The position numbers and the translations under genes are program-made. Positions 37,092 to 45,993 of a DNA stretch of 64,000 nt are shown here, piece by piece; position 1 is the stretch's first letter, and the number at the start of each line of letters is the position of its first letter. Where the stretch lies: contig JAFRUO010000021.1 of assembly GCA_017438845.1 (NCBI GenBank), forward strand, positions 124,001 to 188,000, given 5' to 3'. The notes beneath the pieces are model-generated. The model did no database searches, was not told the origin of the DNA, and saw nothing but the letters and a program-made list of their open reading frames with translations. The stretch comes from Clostridia bacterium (GTDB taxonomy: Bacteria > Bacillota > Clostridia > Oscillospirales > Acutalibacteraceae).

Positions 37092-37796
37092 TTAATGCCC
37101 GCAAAAAGCAATATATACGGGGGAAAGCCTGTCATACAAAAGCTCCTCGGCTGTCCTTGCGGCGGTAACCGGCAAGCTGACGGGGGCGAAGGGAAGCTCA
37201 AGCACCACGTTGCCGAAGCCCTCTTCACCGACTAACAGCATTCTGCCGCCGAAGGATAATAAAAGCCTGTGCGCAAAGTCAAGGCTTCTTCCGTAAAACT
37301 GCGGTGTAAGAAAGCTGTCGGGCGAAAAAAATCCCTCGCTTTTAACGCTGAAAACAAAGCTTTTTCGCCTTTTAAACAGTCCGATTTCCACGCAGTCGGA
37401 GTCGGAATAGCTGAAGGCGTTCGCAATTATTCCCGAAAGCGCAAGTGCAAAATCGTCCTCGGGAAGGCTGACGAAGCCGTCCGCTTCGGAAAAATTCAGA
37501 ATAAGGCTTTTAGTGCCCGCCGAAAGTATGTCGGCACAGAAAACTACGCTTTGAGCAAACGGATAAAGCTCGTATCTTTTGCCGTTGCCCCTCCCCGGCT
37601 TTGAGGAGGTCCTGATTCTTCTTAAAAGCGTGTAAGCTCCGTCAAGGAGGCACTGCGCGCCCGGGTCGACTCTGATTAGCTCAAAGCCCCTGTCAAAGAC
37701 CTGTTGTAAAAGCTCTCTTACAAGGGGTAAATCCGCTCCGTCCTCAAACAGCTTTTGAGCTCTCAGGAGGGTTAATTCCGTTTTTTCCTTTGTCAT
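37092..37796 (-). CDS. HATPase-like (sensor-kinase-related) protein, degenerate
   Basis: About 234 residues in the likely form starting MTKEKTELTLLRAQ. The C-terminal half resembles a GHKL ATPase: ALSGIIANAFSYSD sits where the N-box should be and FYGRSLDFAHRLLLSFGG where the G-box/helix is, ending in FGNVVLELP. The Gly-rich box is eroded and no DHp histidine is seen. No membrane segment or partner regulator is adjacent. The start is uncertain: the frame stays open upstream to 37964, and a TTG nine bases before the ATG lies nearer a GCGAGG. Confidence 0.6.
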   Translation of the reverse strand: MTKEKTELTLLRAQKLFEDGADLPLVRELLQQVFDRGFELIRVDPGAQCLLDGAYTLLRRIRTSSKPGRGNGKRYELYPFAQSVVFCADILSAGTKSLILNFSEADGFVSLPEDDFALALSGIIANAFSYSDSDCVEIGLFKRRKSFVFSVKSEGFFSPDSFLTPQFYGRSLDFAHRLLLSFGGRMLLVGEEGFGNVVLELPFAPVSLPVTAARTAEELLYDRLSPVYIAFCGH

Positions 37797-37997
37797 TATA
37801 TCCAAAATAAAAGCCTCGCTTTTCCTTATATACAATATTATATGTGAATAGTATATCCTTTTTCTTTTATTAATCGAAGATTTTATGCAGATTGACAAAA
37901 AATTCACGTTCGTCAATAAAACATCTTGCATATTTGAGTATTTCGTTATAAAATAATAAGGCAATAAATTAAAAATTATTTTTTGGAGGTAATACCC
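37797..37997. promoter_or_regulatory. divergent regulatory region of the kinase-like gene and gap
   Basis: The plus strand has TTGCAT (37926-37931) and TAAAAT (37949-37954) at 17 nt, a good gap promoter. An inverted repeat ATTGAC (37891-37896) / GTCAAT (37912-37917) just upstream could be an operator. No clear promoter was found for the minus-strand gene. Confidence 0.5.
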
Positions 37998-39032
37998 ATG
38001 TCAGTAAAAGTTGCAATTAACGGCTTCGGACGTATCGGACGTCTTGCTTTCAGACAGATGTTCGGCGCAGAAGGCTATGAGGTTGTTGCTATTAACGATC
38101 TTACAAAGCCCTCAATGCTTGCAAACCTTCTTAAGTTTGACACAGCACAGGGCGGCTACTGCGGAAAAATCGGCGAAAATCTTCACACTGTAAGCGCTGA
38201 TGACGAAGCGGGCACAATCACAGTTGACGGAAAGACTCTTAAAATTTATGCTATGGCTAACGCAGCCGAGCTTCCCTGGGGAGAAATCGGCGTTGACGTT
38301 GTTCTTGAGTGCACAGGCTTCTACTGCTCAAAGGACAAGTCAATGGCTCACATCAACGCAGGCGCAAAGAAGGTTGTTATTTCTGCTCCCGCAGGCAATG
38401 ACCTCAAGACTATCGTTTACTCGGTTAACGAGAACACACTTACCGCTGAGGATCAGATTATTTCAGCTGCTTCCTGCACAACAAACTGCTTAGCTCCCAT
38501 GGCTGACGCTCTTAATAAGTATGCTCCCATTCAGTCCGGTATCATGTCAACAATCCACGCTTACACAGGCGACCAGATGATTCTTGACGGTCCTCACAGA
38601 AAGGGCGACATGAGAAGAGCAAGAGCAGGCGCTGCTAACATCGTTCCCAACTCAACAGGCGCTGCTAAGGCTATCGGTCTTGTTATCCCCGAGCTCAACG
38701 GCAAGCTTATCGGCTCTGCTCAGAGAGTTCCGGTACCGACAGGCTCAACCACAATCCTCACCGCAGTTGTCAAGGGTGCTGACGTTACAGTTGACGGCAT
38801 CAACGCCGCTATGAAGGCAGCCGCTTCCGAGAGCTTCGGCTACAATGAGGATCCGATCGTTTCCTCAGATGTTATCGGTATGAGATACGGCTCACTCTTT
38901 GACGCTACACAGACAATGGTTTCAAAGATTGCAGACGACCTCTATGAGGTACAGGTAGTTTCCTGGTATGATAACGAAAACTCATACACCTCACAGATGG
39001 TAAGAACTATTAAATATTTCGCTGAGCTGTAA
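37998..39032 (+). CDS. gap: glyceraldehyde-3-phosphate dehydrogenase
   Basis: Glycolytic NAD-dependent GAPDH of 344 residues. [16 protein letters not shown] is the N-terminal NAD fold; the catalytic Cys is in [14 protein letters not shown] near residue 155 and His in [10 protein letters not shown] near 180. A TTG at 37983 is in frame, but GGAGG precedes the ATG at 37998. It stands alone rather than in a gap-pgk-tpi operon. Codon use (frequent CTC, GCT, ACA) is more biased than in its neighbours, consistent with high expression. Confidence 0.96.
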   Translation: MSVKVAINGFGRIGRLAFRQMFGAEGYEVVAINDLTKPSMLANLLKFDTAQGGYCGKIGENLHTVSADDEAGTITVDGKTLKIYAMANAAELPWGEIGVDVVLECTGFYCSKDKSMAHINAGAKKVVISAPAGNDLKTIVYSVNENTLTAEDQIISAASCTTNCLAPMADALNKYAPIQSGIMSTIHAYTGDQMILDGPHRKGDMRRARAGAANIVPNSTGAAKAIGLVIPELNGKLIGSAQRVPVPTGSTTILTAVVKGADVTVDGINAAMKAAASESFGYNEDPIVSSDVIGMRYGSLFDATQTMVSKIADDLYEVQVVSWYDNENSYTSQMVRTIKYFAEL

Positions 39033-39059
39033 GAAAGAAACGAAATTTTATGCAAATTT

Positions 39060-39092
39060 AATACCGCCTGAGTTTTCTTGGGCGGTATTTTG
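39060..39092 (+). terminator. gap terminator
   Basis: AATACCGCC / GGCGGTATT stem followed by TTG and a T-rich stretch, 27 nt after the gap stop. Confidence 0.8.
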
Positions 39093-39120
39093 TATAATTT
39101 TGTTAATTTTCAATTTTGTA

Positions 39121-39149
39121 TTTACAAAAATGAAAGAGTGTGCTATAAT
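39121..39149 (+). promoter_or_regulatory. promoter of the sortase cassette
   Basis: TTTACA (39121-39126), 17-nt spacer, TATAAT (39144-39149). The leader of about 75 nt contains CACTG/CAGTG and repeated TATCA motifs of unknown meaning. Confidence 0.8.
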
Positions 39150-39229
39150 ACTTATAATTCTGCATTGAGTATCATAGCTATCACTGCTCAGTGTAAGAAA
39201 ATAATTTTTCTAAAGGGAGAGTTCCTAAC

Positions 39230-39829
39230 ATGAAAAAATTGGCATGCCTCATGGTTGTAGCTGTCCTTCTTGTAGTTTCAATGATTCCCGCTTTTGCAGC
39301 TGCAGGAATCAACGATTACGAACAGAAGATCACAACATATATCAAGACAGCATATGTTGTTGACGGCTGGACAATCACCGTTCCCGGTGAGTACTTTACT
39401 GCACTTGAGAACGTATGGAACAAGGTAGACCTTACCGAAGCACAGTATAACCAGATCAAGGCTATCCTTGATAAGGCTCTTGCTTTCTGTAAGTCAAAGC
39501 ACCTTGTAGAAGTTGAGGACATCACAAAGACTGGTTCAACCGACACACTTCTCGGTTATATCAGAGAGGCGTTAGCTGTTCTTGGCTATACACTTTCTAC
39601 TCAGGGCAGTCTTACTGATGCCGATCACGGTCTTCTTATTATCGCCGATCCTGACGGTAACGTAGTTGCCAGACTTCATCCTAACGTAGTTAAGACGAAG
39701 AACGGTGCAGTTGCCAAGACAGGTGCTGACTACACAGCAGCAGCAGTATGCGGCGTAAGCGCAGTAGCAGTTCTTGCAGCTGCAAGCGTAGCACTTAAAA
39801 AGTTCCGTAAGGAAACAGATGAAGACTAA
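39230..39829 (+). CDS. secreted protein with non-canonical sortase-type anchor
   Basis: A 199-residue exported protein. A signal peptide (cleavage after PAFA, residue ~23) precedes a mostly helical domain of about 85 residues with Tyr/Gln-rich pattern, then a beta-rich stretch (GLLIIADPDGNVVARLHPNVV). The C terminus has a sorting-signal layout: VAKTGAD near 165, a hydrophobic span (AAAVCGVSAVAVLAAASVAL), and KKFRKETDED. VAKTG stands in place of LPxTG. The stop overlaps the sortase start by 11 nt, marking the two as a pair. No enzymatic motif recognised. Confidence 0.85.
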   Translation: MKKLACLMVVAVLLVVSMIPAFAAAGINDYEQKITTYIKTAYVVDGWTITVPGEYFTALENVWNKVDLTEAQYNQIKAILDKALAFCKSKHLVEVEDITKTGSTDTLLGYIREALAVLGYTLSTQGSLTDADHGLLIIADPDGNVVARLHPNVVKTKNGAVAKTGADYTAAAVCGVSAVAVLAAASVALKKFRKETDED

Positions 39830-40520
39830 TTCCGAAAAGATTCGGAGTAAGAAGGACTATCGGAAGTATTTTATAATTCTTCCGATAGTTTTTTTACTGT
39901 GCGGATACATACTGTTCTTCGTATGTCTTACCCCGATCCTCGACCCTCTGATTTCAGTTTACAGTCTGGCGTTTTCAAACACTAACGTCAACACCATCGA
40001 TGAGTCAGAGACGAACAGTATTTTCGATGGTAATACCGCCGTGCATGACGGATACATCAACTACGATGAATTTGTTTTCCCTTCGTGGGGGGATATTTTC
40101 GGCAAGGTTACGGTTGAAGGCACGGAAATTGACTGCCCGCTGATTTTCGGCGACGACAATTCGTTGCTCAGGCGCGGTGCGGGACTTTCGTTTTTCAGCC
40201 ATATTCCCGGTTGCGGAAAAGGTATCCTTGTAGGCGGTCACAACAACACTTATTTCCATACGCTTCCCGAGGCACAGGTAGGCTCGCTTGTCAGGGTTGA
40301 AACGAATTACGGCTCTTTTACCTACCGTATACGCGAAACCAAGCTTATCGATATGAATTCCGCTGACGCAAGAGGGCAATATGCCGAGGACTTAAACGGT
40401 GACCGTGAGGTTTTACTTCTCTATACCTGCTACCCGATTAACACGATGGCGTCCACCTCGCTGAGGTATTTCGTTTTCTGTGAAAAGGTTTCGGGTCCAC
40501 AGGTCAATTTGTATGAGTAA
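39819..40520 (+). CDS. sortase (class D-like)
   Basis: A membrane-anchored transpeptidase of 233 residues. The N-terminal membrane segment (YFIILPIVFLLCGYILFFV) precedes the sortase barrel. The catalytic triad is visible: His in VGGHNNTYFHTL (near 147), Cys in LLLYTCYP (near 205) and Arg in SLRYFVF (near 220). The His context GHNN instead of GHR is unusual. It overlaps the gene for a probable substrate and is followed 12 nt later by a membrane protein gene, so this looks like a dedicated three-gene unit. Confidence 0.88.
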   Translation: MKTNSEKIRSKKDYRKYFIILPIVFLLCGYILFFVCLTPILDPLISVYSLAFSNTNVNTIDESETNSIFDGNTAVHDGYINYDEFVFPSWGDIFGKVTVEGTEIDCPLIFGDDNSLLRRGAGLSFFSHIPGCGKGILVGGHNNTYFHTLPEAQVGSLVRVETNYGSFTYRIRETKLIDMNSADARGQYAEDLNGDREVLLLYTCYPINTMASTSLRYFVFCEKVSGPQVNLYE

Positions 40521-40532
40521 GGAGAGTGGAAA

Positions 40533-41393
40533 ATGACTAAGGGTACTAAGCGCTTCCGCTCAATTACATGCGGAACAATTTCATTTCTTCTCAGCCTTGC
40601 AATTACCTTGCTTTGTCTGCTTTCGGTGTTTAAGCTTACTGCGCTCAACCCCGAGTTTTCGGTAAGGGTGCTCAATTCGTCGAGCTATTCCGAGGCGCTT
40701 CACAAGGAGCTTAAGGAGCACTTTATCTCCTACGGCAGCTCAACCAACATTGACGAAAGCTTTTTCGACGAGGTTTTTGACAGTATAATTACCAAGGACC
40801 AGATTTCGGCAACCACCGAAATTGCCATAAGGAATTTCTACAGAAACGACGTTAAAACCGAGGTTGACACCAAAAACATAGACACAAAGCTCAAGCAGGC
40901 TTTGTACGACTATGCCGCAAAGAAGGAATTTGTCGCAGACGAGGAGCTTGACAGCAATATCAATACGATAAGCAAGGAGCTCTGCGATTTATATAAAGCG
41001 TATGTGGGCCTGTTCAGTTCCTCATATTTTAAAACAGGCGCTTCAATGCTTAACCGTTACAGCCCTTGGGTGGACAGGCTGTTTATTGCAGTTGCCGCTT
41101 TTGCACTAATTGCAATTGTGATAATCCGTCTTTCCTTCAAGAGGGCGAAGAATTACCTGCGTTATTATATTTACGCGTTTTCGGGCTCGTCGCTGATGCT
41201 GATTGTCGGCCCTGCCGCGGCGCTGATTATGGGCGTCGGCAACAAAATCAGCATTGCGAACCTTTCGCTTTACAGCTTTGCGTCGGGCTTTATTAACGGT
41301 ATATTTATCTGTATTATTCTCTCTGCCGCCGTCACGGTTTTAATTACCGCATTGCTCGGCTTCTGGAGATACAGGAAGATACACAAAAGATGA
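40533..41393 (+). CDS. membrane protein of the sortase cassette
   Basis: A 286-residue protein of unknown family. One N-terminal membrane segment (ISFLLSLAITLLCLLSVF) is followed by an extracytoplasmic, highly charged helical domain of about 130 residues, then three hydrophobic segments near 185-200, 218-238 and 248-275, ending KIHKR. GGAGAG precedes the ATG, 12 nt after the sortase. It may position the sortase or its substrate; that rests only on linkage. Confidence 0.8.
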   Translation: MTKGTKRFRSITCGTISFLLSLAITLLCLLSVFKLTALNPEFSVRVLNSSSYSEALHKELKEHFISYGSSTNIDESFFDEVFDSIITKDQISATTEIAIRNFYRNDVKTEVDTKNIDTKLKQALYDYAAKKEFVADEELDSNINTISKELCDLYKAYVGLFSSSYFKTGASMLNRYSPWVDRLFIAVAAFALIAIVIIRLSFKRAKNYLRYYIYAFSGSSLMLIVGPAAALIMGVGNKISIANLSLYSFASGFINGIFICIILSAAVTVLITALLGFWRYRKIHKR

Positions 41394-41402
41394 CATATTT
41401 TA

Positions 41403-41434
41403 AACCCCCGAGAATTTCTCGGGGGTTGTTTTTT
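41403..41434 (+). terminator. terminator of the sortase cassette
   Basis: An 11-bp stem AACCCCCGAGA / TCTCGGGGGTT with a 3-nt loop and TTTTTT tail, between convergent genes; glgP ends at 41444. Confidence 0.85.
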
Positions 41435-41443
41435 GCGTTTGTT

Positions 41444-43981
41444 TTATTTTTTTGCAGGCTTTTTAGCGGCACTCTTTTTTGCAGCCGCTTTTTTTGTTGC
41501 CGTCTTTTTTGCGGGAGCCTTTTTGTCCGAGGGCTTGCGCTCGGCGTTGGGCTGCTTGAGAGGCTTCTCGTCGGCAAAGGCGCTCTTTGTATGCCAGATG
41601 TTCTGTGCGTACTCGTTAATCGCTCTGTCGGCGGCGAATATGCCTGAGCCTGCAATGTTCATAAGCGACATCCTGTTCCAGCTCTCGCGGTTCTTATAGG
41701 CGTTTGAAATGTCGTGCTGACGCTTTCTGTAATCCTCGAAATCGGCAAGAACCATATACGGGTCGTGGTGGATGATGGTCGAGGTAACCTCGTGGAAGAA
41801 CTGACCGTCAATACCGACCTGATTTGCATAATTGAGTATTTTCTGTATTTCGCTGTTGTTGTTATAGTACTGCTGAGGATCATAGCCAAAGGACTTAAGC
41901 CTTTCGACCTCGGGAGTACTCATACCGAAGATAAAGATGTTATCCTCACCGACAGCGTCAAAAATTTCTACGTTGGCTCCGTCCATGGTGCCGAGGGTTA
42001 TTGCGCCGTTGAGCATAAATTTCATATTGCTCGTGCCGCTTGCCTCCGTACCTGCAAGTGAAATCTGCTCGGAGATGTCGGCGGAGGGGATCAGCCTTTC
42101 AGCCATTGTTACGTTGTAATCCTCAACGTAAACAACCTTGAGCTTGCCTTTACAGTCGGGGTCGGAATTAATCATCTTGGCAAGCGAGCATATGAAGGAA
42201 ATAATCTTCTTCGCCATAAAGTAGCCTGCCGCAGCCTTTGCGCCGAAAATGTACGTGTGAGGTACGACCTCGGCGTTCGGGTTTTCCTTAATGTAAAGGT
42301 ACTGTGAAAGTATATTAAGTGCGTTGAGGTGCTGACGCTTGTACTCATGAAGCCTCTTTACCTGAACGTCGAAAATCGAGTCGGGGTCAAGGCTTTCGCC
42401 GGTCTGCTTCTTAATATAGTTTGAAAAGCTTTCCTTGTTTGCACGTTTGATCTTTTCAAGCTGAGCGAGCACCGTCTTGTCATTGCTGTATTTTTTGAGA
42501 AGTGAAAGCTCATCGGCGTTTCTTACAAAGCCGTCTCCGATAAGAGTTTCAAGATACGCCGAAAGCTCGGGATTTGACTGGCAGAGCCAGCGACGGTGAG
42601 CAATACCGTTTGTAACGTTTGTGAATTTGTTCGGCGTAAGCTTGTAGAAGTCGTTGAACACGGTGTCCTTAAGAATTTCGGAATGAAGCGCGGAAACTCC
42701 GTTTACGCTGTGTGAGCCTGCTACGCAGAGGTTTGCCATTCTGACAACGCCGTTCGACATAACAGCCATTCTTTCAACCTGGTCGGCGTTTGATGTTGCC
42801 TGCCAAACAAAGTTACGGAAGCGGTTGTCAATTTCCTTGGTAATTTGCCAGATTCTCGGCATAAGACGTTTGTAAAGGTCCTCGGGCCAGCACTCAAGCG
42901 CTTCCTTCATAAAGGTGTGGTTGGTGTAGGCAACGCTTCTGGTAACAATGCTCCAGGCGTCGTCCCAGCCATAGCCGCATTCGTCAAGCAAAATTCTCAT
43001 AAGCTCGGGAATTGCGAGCGTGGGATGAGTGTCGTTGATGTGAATTGCTACCTTTTCGGGGAAATTGTCCATAGTACCGTAAACTCTCAGGTGCTTGTGA
43101 ACAATGTCCTGAATCGAAGCGGAAACAAGGAAATACTGCTGACGGAGTCTGAGCGATTTTCCCTCGGGGTGGTTGTCTGCAGGGTAAAGTACCTTTGAGA
43201 TAACCTCCGCCATGGCGTCGCGTTCAATGGCTCGTAAATAATCGCCCTGATTGAAAAGGGTCATATCAAGCGCAGGGGCGACAGCCTTCCAAAGCCTTAG
43301 CACCGAGATGCCCTTGCCGTCCTTACCTGCTACGAACATATCGTAGGGAATGGCTCTTACTGCGTTGTAGTTAACGATTTCGACGTTGTGGAACTGGTTC
43401 TCCCAAGAGTCCATAACCTCGCCCTCAAAGCGAACCTCAATCGCGCTTTCCTCGTGCGGTACAAGCCACACCTCACCGCCGGGAAGCCAGAAATCAGGCA
43501 GCTCGGTCTGCCAGCCGTCAACAAGCTTCTGCTTAAAAATTCCTGCCTCATAGAGAATAGAATAACCTCTTGCGGGGTAGCCCTGAGTTGCAAGGCCGTC
43601 AAGGTAGCAGGCGGCAAGTCTGCCGAGGCCTCCGTTGCCGAGACCTGCGTCGGGCTCGCATTCGTAAATGTTTTCAAGCTTTATGCCGTAGTCCGTAAGC
43701 ACGCTTTCAAAGGTCTTGGTAAGGTTAAGGTTGTAAAGGTTGTTCTTGAGGGAACGTCCCATAAGGAATTCCATGCAAAGATAGTAAACCTTCTTTGTTC
43801 CGTCCTTCTGAGCCTTTTTGTTAAATTCGGCTCTGCCCTCGCTCATAAGCTCGCGCAGAATAAGAGCAATAGCTTTATAATACTGCTCGTTGGTAGCTTC
43901 CTCGGGCGAAACTCCCATAAAGTGGGAAAGCTTTGCCTCGATAAGCTCCTTTGCTCTCTTTTTGGTTAAAGAATAATTCAT
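41444..43981 (-). CDS. glgP: glycogen/starch phosphorylase with lysine-rich tail
   Basis: PLP enzyme releasing glucose-1-phosphate from alpha-glucans. GNGGLGRLAACYLDGLAT is near residue 125, and EASGTSNMKFMLNG near 660 carries the PLP lysine. The catalytic part ends near 800. Roughly the last 40 residues are an Ala/Lys/Pro tail (KKAPAKKTATKKAAAKKSAA) resembling a histone H1-type tail, not usual for GlgP. The start is the ATG at 43981, with TTGGAGG before it; the TTG at 43996 is rejected. It lies 27 nt after the transglutaminase-like gene. Confidence 0.94.
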   Translation of the reverse strand: MNYSLTKKRAKELIEAKLSHFMGVSPEEATNEQYYKAIALILRELMSEGRAEFNKKAQKDGTKKVYYLCMEFLMGRSLKNNLYNLNLTKTFESVLTDYGIKLENIYECEPDAGLGNGGLGRLAACYLDGLATQGYPARGYSILYEAGIFKQKLVDGWQTELPDFWLPGGEVWLVPHEESAIEVRFEGEVMDSWENQFHNVEIVNYNAVRAIPYDMFVAGKDGKGISVLRLWKAVAPALDMTLFNQGDYLRAIERDAMAEVISKVLYPADNHPEGKSLRLRQQYFLVSASIQDIVHKHLRVYGTMDNFPEKVAIHINDTHPTLAIPELMRILLDECGYGWDDAWSIVTRSVAYTNHTFMKEALECWPEDLYKRLMPRIWQITKEIDNRFRNFVWQATSNADQVERMAVMSNGVVRMANLCVAGSHSVNGVSALHSEILKDTVFNDFYKLTPNKFTNVTNGIAHRRWLCQSNPELSAYLETLIGDGFVRNADELSLLKKYSNDKTVLAQLEKIKRANKESFSNYIKKQTGESLDPDSIFDVQVKRLHEYKRQHLNALNILSQYLYIKENPNAEVVPHTYIFGAKAAAGYFMAKKIISFICSLAKMINSDPDCKGKLKVVYVEDYNVTMAERLIPSADISEQISLAGTEASGTSNMKFMLNGAITLGTMDGANVEIFDAVGEDNIFIFGMSTPEVERLKSFGYDPQQYYNNNSEIQKILNYANQVGIDGQFFHEVTSTIIHHDPYMVLADFEDYRKRQHDISNAYKNRESWNRMSLMNIAGSGIFAADRAINEYAQNIWHTKSAFADEKPLKQPNAERKPSDKKAPAKKTATKKAAAKKSAAKKPAKK

Positions 43982-44008
43982 CGGGTAAACCTCCAAATAA
44001 TGTGTTAG

Positions 44009-45400
44009 TTAATCGGGAATAATCAGCAGAGTGTGACAGCCCGTTCCGGTGTCTTCCTCCGTGACATAGGAAACTCCCGTGGTTATGCGGTATAAAAATT
44101 TATCTACAATTCTTTCAACCCTTGCGCTGTCGAGCTCGGTGAAGAATGCAAGAACGTATTTTCTCGAATTGTTTTTGTAGCATTCAAACAGTATGCTTAC
44201 AGCCTCGTTGTCGCTTTCGCTTGTGATATAGCAGTCAAACATTGAGAGCGAAGCGTCGTCGCATATGGGGAGGCTGTCGGCATATTCAACCCCGTATGAG
44301 GAGTATTTGTCGGGATAGCAGAAGTACATTGCTATGTATTCCGGCTCAACGTCAAGCGACGAGGTGACGTCAACGTTGTAGTATTTGCCGTCAAGCACAA
44401 TGCAGTTCCAGGTGTGCCCCTCTGCGTCGTCCATGCCGTTTACCATTTTTTCAAAGCAGGAAATGCCGTTCATATTACAAAGCAGTGAAAAGCTGTTTGT
44501 AAAGCCGTCGCAGTTTGATTTGTAGCTGACAAGCGTGTCATATAAAAAGTTTATGTTTTCAATGTCGTCATAGTTGTAGTTTACGTATTCGCTGTTTCTG
44601 ACAAGGTGATTAAAGAAAAATTCCGCCTTTTCCCTGTCGGTGGTAAGCTCTGCAGGCAGTGCGGCGCTGAGCGCTTCCGCCGCCTCAACGGCTTTTAATT
44701 TGTACTCGAACTTTTTGTCCGAAAAGTTTTCAACGTAAATCACCGCGCCGTCAACATTTTTCTTATGTTCAAAGCCGAGGCCGTCACGTACCGATATTTC
44801 GGTGGTCGTGGTTTCCTGAGCGTTGACGATGTTCTGCTCAATCAGCGGAGAGTCAAGCGCAATAAAGTAGAGTATGTCCTCAAGCCTTCCCTCGCTTTCG
44901 GGCAGAAAGGCGTCGGGAATAAAGGTCACTTCGTTGCAGTTGTCAAAGGCATAGGTAATTGCCTTGTAAATAAGCTTTTCGTTTTCGCTGAGCGTAGAAA
45001 AGTATACCGTTGAATTGTATTTTAAGTATTTCGGCGAATAGCTTTTAAGCTCTTCAACCGTAAGCGAGCTCGAGCTTTCAACCTCGTCGTTTCCGACGTC
45101 GTCATAAAAGTAAAAGCTGTCGTCCGAAGCAAGTTCCTTTTCGGCGGCGTTGTATACATAAAAGCAGACCAAAGCGGCAAGCAGTGCGCCGACAATAAGA
45201 ACTGTCAGAAGCACAACGGGTGTTTTCGATTTTTTCTTCTGAGGAGGGGTATACACGGGGTAGCCCTGCGGAGGATAAACCTGCTGAGGGTAGCCGGCAG
45301 GACGGTAGTTAAGGTTTTGCGGAATTTTCTGTCCCTGATAGCCCGGCGTATAGCTTCCGTTCGGGTCGTAGCCGTTGCCGTTCGGGTTGTAGCCGTTCAT
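44009..45400 (-). CDS. membrane protein with extracellular transglutaminase-like domain
   Basis: 463 residues. An N-terminal cytosolic Asn/Gly/Tyr/Pro-rich tail (about 1-60) leads to one membrane segment (TPVVLLTVLIVGALLAALVC). The outer part ends with a transglutaminase-like core: Cys in SNCDGFTNSFSLLC (near 300), His in EGHTWN (near 330) and Asp in YYNVDVTSS (near 345). Such bacterial domains are proteases or crosslinkers; the substrate is unknown. The tail resembles that of the CPBP protease at 9364. It shares a transcript with glgP. Confidence 0.8.
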   Translation of the reverse strand: MNGYNPNGNGYDPNGSYTPGYQGQKIPQNLNYRPAGYPQQVYPPQGYPVYTPPQKKKSKTPVVLLTVLIVGALLAALVCFYVYNAAEKELASDDSFYFYDDVGNDEVESSSSLTVEELKSYSPKYLKYNSTVYFSTLSENEKLIYKAITYAFDNCNEVTFIPDAFLPESEGRLEDILYFIALDSPLIEQNIVNAQETTTTEISVRDGLGFEHKKNVDGAVIYVENFSDKKFEYKLKAVEAAEALSAALPAELTTDREKAEFFFNHLVRNSEYVNYNYDDIENINFLYDTLVSYKSNCDGFTNSFSLLCNMNGISCFEKMVNGMDDAEGHTWNCIVLDGKYYNVDVTSSLDVEPEYIAMYFCYPDKYSSYGVEYADSLPICDDASLSMFDCYITSESDNEAVSILFECYKNNSRKYVLAFFTELDSARVERIVDKFLYRITTGVSYVTEEDTGTGCHTLLIIPD

Positions 45401-45431
45401 AAACCTGTTCCTCCTAAAAAATCTTTTATAT

Positions 45432-45460
45432 ATATTATACTATTTTTAATAGGATTTCAA
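45432..45460 (-). promoter_or_regulatory. promoter of the transglutaminase-glgP operon
   Basis: On the minus strand TTGAAA (45455-45460) and TAATAT (45432-45437) with a 17-nt spacer; a TATAAT overlaps two bases upstream at 15 nt. Confidence 0.55.
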
Positions 45461-45513
45461 CTTATAAAGAGCCGTGAAACGAAATTTCGGCATTTTCCCT
45501 AAAAAATTAGCAG

Positions 45514-45542
45514 TTGACAACGAAAATACTTTGTTATATAAT
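45514..45542 (+). promoter_or_regulatory. rpsO: rpsO promoter
   Basis: Consensus TTGACA (45514-45519) and TATAAT (45537-45542) with a 17-nt spacer. Confidence 0.9.
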
Positions 45543-45548
45543 AACTAA

Positions 45549-45655
45549 CGCTAAATCGGTACGCACGGAATATGGCGTAAACTTCCCTCGGAAGTATTCA
45601 CCTGACCTTATCCTGTGGTATTCGACGGCAAATATTATTAAAGAGGTGAAAAGAA
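45549..45655 (+). promoter_or_regulatory. rpsO 5' leader, possible S15 autoregulatory site
   Basis: A leader of about 107 nt with a small hairpin ACTTCC-ctc-GGAAGT (45581-45595). rpsO leaders in several bacterial phyla bind S15 and repress translation, using different structures. Whether this leader does is inference from position and length. Confidence 0.4.
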
Positions 45656-45919
45656 ATGACAAAAGAAGAGAAGCAGGCTATTATGGCCGAGTACGCTACT
45701 CACGAGGGTGATACAGGTTCTCCCGAGGTTCAGATCGCAGTTCTTACAAAGAGAATACAGGACCTTACCGAGCACCTTAAGGTCAACCAGAAGGACCATC
45801 ACTCAAGAAGAGGTCTTCACAAGATGGTAGGTCACAGACGTAACCTTCTTGCTTATCTGCAGAAGGTCGACATCGAAAGATACCGTTCCATCGTCAAGAG
45901 ACTCGGACTTCGTAAGTAA
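45656..45919 (+). CDS. rpsO: 30S ribosomal protein S15
   Basis: Primary 16S rRNA-binding protein of the central domain, 87 residues. The signature [13 protein letters not shown] segment appears as [20 protein letters not shown] near residues 45-65, ending [19 protein letters not shown] precedes the ATG. rpsO-pnp is a conserved pair; here pnp follows after 187 nt with its own leader hairpin. Confidence 0.97.
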   Translation: MTKEEKQAIMAEYATHEGDTGSPEVQIAVLTKRIQDLTEHLKVNQKDHHSRRGLHKMVGHRRNLLAYLQKVDIERYRSIVKRLGLRK

Positions 45920-45928
45920 GTTAATTTT

Positions 45929-45956
45929 AAGGCAAGCAGTTTCGGCTGCTTGCCTT
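45929..45956 (+). terminator. hairpin after rpsO
   Basis: Perfect 11-bp stem AAGGCAAGCAG / CTGCTTGCCTT with a 6-nt loop, but no immediate T-run. It may attenuate rather than fully end transcription into pnp. Confidence 0.6.
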
Positions 45957-45993
45957 GAATTGCTTTTTAAACCAAACCAAAAAAGAAAAACCG

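Noticed and set aside
41390..41699. Plus-strand Phe/Ala-rich frames resembling a membrane protein
   Set aside because: They are the complement of the Lys/Ala-rich GlgP tail; AAA/GCC repeats read backwards give hydrophobic residues.
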